Shown one piece after another: positions 56,831-64,000 of a stretch of DNA of 64,000 nt (within the stretch, counting starts at the first letter, position 1; the number at the start of each line of letters is the position of its first letter). The notes under the pieces are model-generated. The model was not told the origin of the DNA, made no database searches, and saw nothing but the letters and a program-made list of their open reading frames with translations. Position numbers and translations under genes: made by a program. This DNA comes from Echinarachnius parma (lineage: Eukaryota; Echinodermata; Echinoidea; Clypeasteroida; Echinarachniidae). The stretch is from assembly GCA_037951105.1 (NCBI GenBank), contig JBAMJV010003030.1, positions 248,001 to 312,000 on the forward strand. The letters are read 5' to 3'.

Positions 56831-57325
56831 AGGGGTAGTACAGTTTTGGTAAGGCTGAACTTTAGTAACCAAAACCTGCAAAGTAACATTACAAACTAAT
56901 AGTTATAACTCCACCATGCTCGAAAGGTATAGAAAATTACAAACGAGTAAGTAAAAAGCATTTTATCATTCAAAAAGAGCCATTAAAACACAAAAGGGCC
57001 CTCTCGAAAAAGGCATTGGTTTCAACCATTTTTGATACAAAATTATGCATGCGATGTTGTGTTGAAATAATGATTAAATAGAGAGATCATCAACACCTAT
57101 TTAAAAACCGCTTTTGAAATTTTTTTTAAAAGTGCAAGTATTTTTTCAATTAAAAAATAAAATCATCGAATAAATTTGCGGCCCAAATTTATAACGATCG
57201 GACATATTTATTTATATTTGAGCGATTTATGAACCGATTTTGACCAAATAAAGTTTATTCTACCATTACATTTGCATGTCCTTTCAAATTCGACCCTCAG
57301 TTTTTCATTACCTCACAAACAAATT
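56831..57325. mobile_element. T1 MITE, right end missing
   Basis: AGGGGTAGTACAGTTTTGG left end, GCTCGAAAGG and GCGGCCCAAA centre, ending after CAGTTTTTCATTACCTCAC; the final 40-50 bp of the family are absent. Confidence 0.75.
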
Positions 57326-57457
57326 GTCTCCATATAACCTAGTCCACGCGGCCGTTCTCATGTATGATTTTATTTCATCTCTTCATCTTTTTTCCTGCCT
57401 TCCTCTTCTCCTGTTTCCCTTCCTTGGTTACCATTCTGCTAATCGATATGTCCCTAT

Positions 57458-57860
57458 ACAGTGCGGCCCCAAAAAACGTAACGCGGCACTTTCCAAAATA
57501 TAAACCCCTCAAAAAAAGTTCGGAAACTCAACTTTGATCGAGTATATCACTCTTATTGTCAAATTTTACTTTTATATTTTAGTGTCATTGCATTGCATGA
57601 TGATTTGCCTTTAAAATGGTACATTATTTGTAATTTATTTCAAATCGGGGAATACGCAGAGCGTTTCAGAATGGAGGATGGTCAGAAGTCAAATGTCGCA
57701 AAATGGGCCGAGCGTATTCAGTTGGGACAAATGACTCTTGTGTCGTAGTTTTTAAATGTTCAAGTTGTATCGAAGATTGTAGCGTGTTCAAATGAATAAA
57801 ACCAATCAAATTTGGTATAATTGTAAAGCCCAATTGCATACCTGTTCCAAACAATCACGA
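57458..57860. mobile_element. Possible Tc1/mariner left end
   Basis: TA then CAGTGCGGCCCCAAAAAACG resembles Tc1/mariner termini. No right end or transposase was found before the LINE fragment, so it may be truncated by it. Confidence 0.35.
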
Positions 57861-57867
57861 TTTAATT

Positions 57868-58978
57868 AGCAGGTGTATACTGGTGTAATTTATAAACTGA
57901 GTTCTTTTGTCCCACAAGAAATTTTGCTTATTTTATATTCTACTTTAATTTTGCCTTATCTCAATTATGGAGTGCTGGCATGGGGGAAGTCATTGAAAAC
58001 ACAGTTAGAAAAAATATTTGTTGCCCCAAAAAGGGTGGTTAGAGTTGTTTTTAATGTGAATTATCGTGATCATACTAATGTTTTGTTCTATAGTAATAAG
58101 CTATTGAAGGTTGAAGATATTTACTTTTTACAGCTAGGCGCAATTATGTATGGTTTTGAAAATGGTACTCTCCCAAATGCGCTAGTACAAATATTTAGAA
58201 AGAATAATCAAATTCATAGCTATAATACAAGGCAGGCAACTGCACTTCATATTCCACGCGTAAGAACTGCTTTTGCTCTGAATACCCTGGCTTGTACTGG
58301 TCCTAAGTTTTGGAACTCACTTCCTATTGATGTAACTAGTTCTGTCAGTGTCTTTGTTTTTAAACGCAAATTGAAATTACATTTATTGAGTAACTATGTC
58401 GAAAATTAACGTGAAAGTGATATCACTAGAAATTATATTAAGTAATCATTTATTCTTTTAAAAATGTATTGATAACATGCATTTTTTTTTTTTTCTTTTT
58501 TTTTTTCGTATGTTCAGTAAAAATAATGTTGTAAATGTTTTGCTGACCACATTCTCTCTCTCTCCTAATTTTCTTCTCTTAACACTCATCTTCTTTCTCT
58601 GCTTTCCTCTGTCTGTTTTGTTTGTCTTGTTCCATATTGCTCTTTTCCTTCTCCATCCTACCTCCTCTCCTTTTCAATATTCAAGCTATCCCTTTTGTAA
58701 ATATTTTTTCCAATGTTTAATCGTTCATAGTTTAGATGCTTTGAAACTTATAAAAAAGTGATTTATTTATGTATTTTATTCTGGGGGACCTTTCTTATAC
58801 AAGCCCAGCTTCTCTAAGGTCTCCTCTTTCTTTCATAACTTGTGTTTGTTTTTTAGATTGCATATTGATTGAATGTGAAGCTTTAAACAAAACATTGTTC
58901 TCATGTTGTTTTGTTGTATTATGCCATGTTCAAATGTGAAAGGAAGAAATAAAATGAAACCTTGAAACCTTGAAACCT
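57868..58978 (+). mobile_element. LINE 3' part: RT C-terminus, UTR and tail
   Basis: An open frame at 57873-58409 (178 codons) reads LYSTLILPYLNYGVLAWGKS, a KRVVRVVFNVNYRDHT segment, then KVEDIYFLQLGAIMYGF and GPKFWNSLPIDV. This is the conserved C-terminal region after the reverse transcriptase of CR1/Rex/jockey-type LINEs. The frame is open without stops, so the insertion is young. It is 5'-truncated at about 57868. The element ends in three ACCTTGAA units instead of a poly-A tail, typical of the CR1 group. Confidence 0.85.
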
Positions 58979-59437
58979 AGGTTAAGTATGGTACAGCTGA
59001 TTGAGCTGAATTTAGCGGAGGGTCGAAAGTGAAGTGTTGTAAAATGCATTTCATTTTGTGAAATTTAAGGCGTTGCATCGAAAATAGACTATTGGAGGAG
59101 ATGTTTTGGGGTTTTGCCTTGCATAATCATCAATAAACTTAGCATCATGTGAAAGTATGTTTATTTTTCCTTAAAATTATGTCCCAACTGTAATAATTAT
59201 GATATCGGGGTGTGTGCAGTAAAGCCTGATATGGGGGCGCATTAATGCTATGAATTTACTACCGTGGCTTCTTGTTTCAAGATTCCGGTAAGATATTGTT
59301 TTATCAACCAAAACTCCATCATAATTACATTTTGCACTGTCGAAAAGCTTGTTAATTCATATTAACTATAGACGCAAACTGTATAACAAGACCAACCAAA
59401 CATCAAACGGGTAATATGTCATCGATTTGTTGATTCG

Positions 59438-59447
59438 GCGCATGCGC
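59438..59447. promoter_or_regulatory. NRF1-like palindrome, paralog 1
   Basis: GCGCATGCGC, the core of the NRF1 consensus, 280 bp before the signal-peptide ATG. It is conserved in place and sequence before paralog 2, inside a conserved block (CATGCGCAGTC, CTCTGCTTGCAGT, AGAAGTTGAATGCAGA). A core-promoter role is inferred. Confidence 0.55.
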
Positions 59448-59717
59448 AGTCGTAATCTCTGCTTGCAGTAAGAAGTTGAATGCAGAGCTGATTGCCGAAT
59501 ACATGAACGACAGTCACTTCTTCGCAATACATATTTTGTAATACAACACAAGCTCACCTAATGAGCACATTCAAGCATTTTTATTGATAGAGCGGGTGAT
59601 TTAAAATGTCCTATCCGATTGAATCCTCTAGTTAGGGCGTTGGACTATATCCATCGAGAAGTAAAACATAAGTAGGACTATATTTGTTTAAAGTATAGTG
59701 CATCGACTTAATCAAAA

Positions 59718-59802
59718 ATGTTTGTTTATTCGTCGCATTTCCTGCTCTTGTCAGCTGGTGTCTTATTACTTTGCATCGGAAAGGAGGGGGTCGCCTTTAC
59801 CG
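59718..59802 (+). CDS. First coding exon of a secreted protein, paralog 1
   Basis: ATG at 59718 opens MFVYSSHFLLLSAGVLLLCI, then GKEGVAFT, and meets donor ACCG|GTAAGT at 59803 in phase 1. It has a short polar N-end, a hydrophobic core LLLSAGVLLLCIG and small residues after it, all of which fit a cleaved signal peptide of about 20-26 residues. The exon is too short to identify the mature protein. The tandem paralog at 63312 keeps the frame, the donor and the hydrophobic core while varying at several N-terminal residues, which argues for real coding selection. Downstream exons were not recognised before paralog 2. Confidence 0.7.
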
Positions 59803-60019
59803 GTAAGTGAAGTAACATTCAACTGGTACAGGGTAGTGGAAAACGAAAAAAAAAAACAATCGTTGTATGATTTAATCAGAAACTCTTCAGTACAAATAAC
59901 GTATTTGATTCCAATGTTTCCTATTTACCATCTTTCTTCAGTAATAACTTACACTGTATTCCGTGCATTATCTGTTTTCTCTCGATTGTTTCCTCTATTG
60001 TCTCGTTTTCTCATCATCC

Positions 60020-60112
60020 ACTTCATAATGTTTATTTATTTATTTATTTCCTCTCATCAGGTGAATGGCCCTTTTAGCATAGCTTATTTTCAAAGGGGTC
60101 CACAAACATAAA
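60020..60112 (-). mobile_element. LINE tail fragment, minus strand
   Basis: Reverse strand reads GGGCCATTCACCTGATGAGAGG followed by AAATAAATAAATAAA, a LINE 3' UTR and tail. It is absent from the paralogous intron (63640-63660), so it inserted after the duplication. Confidence 0.55.
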
Positions 60113-60838
60113 ACTAACAATTAATATACAGTTATTTATACAATAATATGTAAAACGTTGTAAATATAAGAAGTAAGGCAATGAATATGTACATGCAGTT
60201 ACAACAAATAGATATCTAACAAATTAATGTACTAAACAAACAAATAATAAAACAGTTAATTGCAGAAATTCACTAGAACGACATTGCACGATCACCACGA
60301 TGTCACTGCAGTCTAATTTGTCCTCTGTTTTCCTGTAAAAGAAACCCACTCCGTGTTTCCTTTAAAAAAACAAATACTAATAATGTTAGCAACAAGATGT
60401 TTTAAGATTGTAAATAAAACAATATATAATTACTCGAGAGGTTCCTTAAACTTAAACAAACATTAACAACATTAAACCTTAAATGTTTTGAGTCCGAATC
60501 GGATTTTGTTTTAAACACACTTTTTATTACGAGATTAACATTAACAATTGTATAATAGAGATTGTATCTTATCGAACATTTTGTATAAAAATCATATCAT
60601 TGTGAATACATGTGTTACAAACATATTTTACATTTTAATTTTAAAAGTATTGTACGTAACCGAATCTTATAAGAGTGTAAAAACAATATAAATACATGAT
60701 TTGTCTGCACGATGTTATAAAGATATTAACTTAAGGTAATGAAGTCAAACCTAACTTGATTTTAGATGTCTCCAAAAGATTTTTAACAATATTGACATTA
60801 AAATACGTACGATCCAAATTTGATCATGTTCTCAAGAC
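60113..60838. other. Intron or spacer after paralog 1
   Basis: AT-rich; shares blocks with 54120-54420 and, at its end (GATCCAAATTTGATCATGTT), with 63830. No exon recognised. Confidence 0.5.
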
Positions 60839-61259
60839 TGGGGTGTGTCCGTAGACAATTTTCAAAGTACCTTCAAAATGTTCGAGACCGAGACCACCAC
60901 CCGTCAAAAAAGTTCGAGGTCAAAACCAAGACATTGGTTGAGAATCCTCTCAGCGGGGGGGAGGGGGGGGGGGGGGGAGGGGGGGGGGGCGTTCGTGGAC
61001 AATTTTCGAAGCCGAGATCAAGAAATTTCAACATTTTTGAGCTCGAGACCGGGATTCTTCGCAAATTTACGAGACCGAGACCAGGTTAATGATGGTCGAG
61101 ACCGCTTAAAATGGTCTCGAGACCAGCTAAAATTCGAAAGGGGGGGGGGGGGGTTCAAACCCCCAAAACAGCCATTTTTGTTCAAAGGGGAGGGGGGGTT
61201 GAACACCCCCCCCCCCCCCCCCCCGCCCCCCCACCCCCCCCCCCCTTGGTACGACTATG
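60839..61259. mobile_element. G-run hAT-like element, left end decayed
   Basis: GACAATTTTCGAAGCCGAGA, CGAGACC words, G and C runs, and a right end CTTGGTACGACTATG. It interrupts sequence shared with 63850, which confirms insertion. The Pro/Gly-rich frames over it are not genes. Confidence 0.7.
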
Positions 61260-62100
61260 ATAAAAGTAAAGGTTTGTACGCAAAAGCCTTTAAAAAAGAT
61301 ATAAAAACAATTAACAAATTTTTCATTCAATTCATAATGGCAGTTGTTCCAATACATTACATACATACAAGTCCACGATTGTACCCTTGTGATTAGGTAG
61401 CCATTACCATAATTACCTGAACTGCGAAGGTCTGCTTTGTATCGTGTGAAAATGAAATGGAATAAAAACAGAGGCATACTCCTCAACTTAGATAATTGGA
61501 AATTTAGCGGTCTGTCCATTTATCTCATACATTAATTTCCGCTGCTCGCATTAAATCATAAATCATTCAAAAAGGTCATAATTTCAACCAACTAAAAAGA
61601 CTCGTTGCTTATATCACCATAATACATAGCTTGGTCATGTATGTTGATAATACGGAATAAAGTGTAATTTTGTATAATAGATTAAATTCGAAATCTTGTT
61701 GAAAGTTACAGTGAAATATGTTTTAAATGTAATATTTGAACAAAAAAAATCTTGTTGATTAGAAAAAGTATATATATACCACCGCTGTACCACTGCATGT
61801 ACTGCTGGACAAAGAAACGCAGTTTGATACAGTATGATATGGTAGGCTGCACACTGTGCTATTGATGTGCGAGTAATAGGTTGGTTATTGCAGTCCAGCG
61901 CGATTCAATGCGGTACTATACAGTAGGCCGCAAACGTTTCCCGGAATTAATACAACTTACGGACAATACAACTCTATTCAGGTCAGACCAATCACTGTAC
62001 ATAGTAGAGCAGATAAATGTAAAATATCATGGAATTCTTTCAAAGTTTGATACAAGCAACATGCTTAGTATGCAGACTACCTTACGGACACTTTTTTTTT
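61260..62100. other. Gene-free spacer
   Basis: AT-rich; 61780-61950 has short repeated CTGTAC/CAGTATGATA words. No feature supported. Confidence 0.45.
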
Positions 62101-62500
62101 GAAAAAACACTTAACCAAGCGAAAATCTAAGATGGCGGCCATTTTCCAAAAGTGGCCGCCAAAAGCTACTTTTTGATATAAAAATTAACTGAGTTGGCCG
62201 ATTTTAATAATCTTGGTGTCGTTTTATATGTTTATTGATATGCTAAAAACGATGGTGATACATGCATACGGACCCATATGATGACTAAAATCCAAGAAGG
62301 TCGCCATTTTTTCCCAGATGGCTCCAAAAAAGCAACCTTTTGATATACAAATTGACTGAGATGGCCGTTTTTTTTCTTGGTGTTTATTTATATGTTTTCT
62401 TGATATGCTTAAGCCGATGGTGATATTTACGGACCCATTTGATGGCGAACATATAAGATGACAGCCATTTATTCACGATGGTCGCCAAAAGCTCTTTTCG
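62101..62500 (+). repeat. Tandem repeat of about 165-185 bp
   Basis: Two and a half units, each with a GATGG-C-GCCATTTT block, a CTTTTTGATATA...ACTGAG block, and a GATGGTGATA...ACGGACCCAT block. The first unit contains AAGATGGCGGCCATTTT, which matches a YY1-type site; the others are degenerate. Confidence 0.7.
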
Positions 62501-62514
62501 CCAAAAGAACGTTT

Positions 62515-62840
62515 GGTGCGTACGTGTGTGTGTGTGTGAGTGCGTGTGAGTGTGTGGGTGTATATGAATATTAATACAAGGTAATTGAAACATATTTCAC
62601 ATTGTTGTTGGGGTTTGGCTCAAAAAGTCATTATGAATTCTTTGCAATGCCAATATTGTACAAAGATTGTGATCTTACGAAAAGCAATAGTTATGAAATA
62701 ATAAGGATAGTGTGTGATATGAAATACAAAATTACCGTTAATCCAACTTTAAGTAGAACATGTGTTATTTATACACGTATCCGTTAAATAGTAAACTATA
62801 CATAACTATTTTAAATTTCAACCGTCAGAACAACAATGGC
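62515..62840 (+). repeat. Upstream unit of paralog 2
   Basis: TG-rich tract, GTGGGTGTATATGAATATT, and CTTACGAAAAGCAATAG to CAACCGTCAGAACAAC, collinear with 52680-52985. Confidence 0.75.
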
Positions 62841-63043
62841 AATCGAACATAAGATATAGAGCACTGCATCTTCACTCACATAGGCATTGGTATAGAGTTG
62901 GACAAAATATACGCATAACTTTTCCAGAATAAATCGAGTGAATTGTTCAAGCCTTTATAAATTAAGCTATCAACGTACACTGTATCAGAATTACAATAAA
63001 CATGAAATGGGAAATATGGAGACATCACCGATTCGTTGTTCCG

Positions 63044-63053
63044 GCGCATGCGC
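63044..63053. promoter_or_regulatory. NRF1-like palindrome, paralog 2
   Basis: GCGCATGCGC, 268 bp before the ATG of paralog 2, inside the same conserved 90-bp block as at 59438. Confidence 0.55.
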
Positions 63054-63311
63054 AGTCAAAACCTCTGCTTGCAGTTAGAAGTTGAATGCAGAACTGATTA
63101 CTGACTCCATGAACGACAGTCACTTCATTATTTGTTATCTAAATTAGCTTACCAGCATATACAAGCATTTTGCTTCAGATGAGTGGTTGGTTTTAAATGT
63201 CCTGTCCGTCTGGCTCCTGCATTAGGGCGTTAAACAGTATCCGCGAAGAAGACAAAAATGAGTATGTCTGTATTTGTTTGAAGTATACTATGTGCATCGA
63301 CTTCATCAAAA

Positions 63312-63396
63312 ATGTTTGATTATCCGTCGCGTTACCTGCTCTTGTCAGCTGGTCTCTTATTACTTTGCATCGGCAAGGAGGGGGCCGCCTTTACCG
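63312..63396 (+). CDS. First coding exon of a secreted protein, paralog 2
   Basis: 85 nt, the same length as paralog 1: MFDYPSRYLLLSAGLLLLCI, then GKEGAAFT, with donor ACCG|GTAAGT at 63397 in phase 1. Differences from paralog 1 are mostly substitutions in the first eight residues and V/L or V/A in the core; no indel. Upstream (CTCTGCTTGCAGTTAGAAG) and intron sequence (CAAATAACGTATTTGATTCC) are also conserved, so a genomic segment was duplicated. The rest of the gene lies beyond the window or is not recognisable. Confidence 0.72.
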
Positions 63397-64000
63397 GTAA
63401 GTGAAGTTATATTCAACTTTGTATTTGAGTGTATTTCTTTCTAGTACAGGGTAGTTGAAATAAAAAAAAAAAAAAACAATCATTGAATGATTTATTCCGA
63501 AACTCGACAGTACAAATAACGTATTTGATTCCAATGTTTCCTATTTACCATCTTTCCTCAGTGATAACTTATTCTGTATTCCATGCGTTATCTTAATTTC
63601 TCTCGATCGTTTCCTCTGTTGTCTCGTTTTCTCATTATCCACTTCATAATGTACATGTCTGATTTAACGTGGTAAAGATGTTTAAATTTGAAAATAAAAA
63701 CAACTCAATAAGATGTATCAATGTATGATCCGACATTTGTTGTGCTTATGGGAAAATAAATGGTTACTGTTTATAAGGTTGATCAAGAGACCAATAGTCT
63801 AACAATATTGAAAGTAAAATACTTACGATCCAAATTTGATCATGTTCTCAAGACTTTATACAAAATGTTCAAGAGTTTTTGTATGTTGAAATAATAAATG
63901 TAAATGTTGTTTAATAATCATAAGACAATTATCGTTTTAAGTTTGACATGAACCATTATGTATACTGACAGGATAAGTGAATTATTGTTGAATACTCACA
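63397..64000 (+). other. Intron of paralog 2 to window end
   Basis: AT-rich. Its first 250 bp match the intron at 59803-60010 and 63690-63780 resembles 53860-53950. No exon seen before the window ends. Confidence 0.5.

Overview
The window is nuclear DNA of an animal, most likely a marine invertebrate deuterostome. An echinoderm is my first guess; hemichordate or lancelet are the alternatives. Four things point there: a spliced Death-NACHT-LRR innate immune receptor gene with GT-AG introns, a 2A-like recoding peptide inside that gene (a feature reported for sea urchin NLRs), a dense load of MITEs, Helitrons, LINEs and a tRNA-derived SINE, and AT-rich sequence with many microsatellites. No prokaryotic or viral gene is visible. 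The species cannot be fixed without a search.

Layout. 0-14 kb is almost all mobile DNA: an inverted Helitron-like repeat centred near 1.05 kb, a 3.0-3.1 kb repeat present twice (1047-4113 and 8355-11387), two copies of a 13-bp minisatellite element, and G-run-rich hAT-like elements (6233-7505, 13389-13950). 14.9-42.9 kb holds one large plus-strand gene. I can trace it through 14 apparently intact coding exons whose splice phases all agree, plus one broken exon. 43-59 kb is intergenic, with a decayed coding-like minisatellite, an IS630/Tc1-mariner relic, a 2.2 kb solo LTR, TTAA-flanked MITEs and a LINE 3' fragment. 59.4-64 kb holds two tandem paralogous first exons, each encoding a signal peptide; the second runs off toward the window end.

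Main gene. Exon 1 encodes a basic N-terminus, one membrane segment and a long Ser/Thr/Asn-rich, sequon-rich repeat region. Exon 2 continues that region and then carries a 2A-like motif ending DIEVNPGP. Exon 3 is a Death domain, exon 4 a NACHT ATPase, and the next exons are phase-0 LRR cassettes of 162-168 nt. Two short exons encode an acidic tail. If 2A recoding works, one mRNA would give a separate membrane glycoprotein and a cytosolic NLR; if it fails, a fusion would be made. The LRR part is a tandem duplication of an A-B-C-D exon block. The first block lost its D exon to a LINE that itself carries another transposon.

The gene sits in repeats: introns hold a SINE, LINE ends, nested CG-rich repeats, a roughly 250-bp CTT tract just before the first LRR exon, piggyBac-like elements, and most of the copies of a roughly 550-bp MITE with TTAA target sites. 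All exon joins are inferred from sequence only; no transcript was seen.
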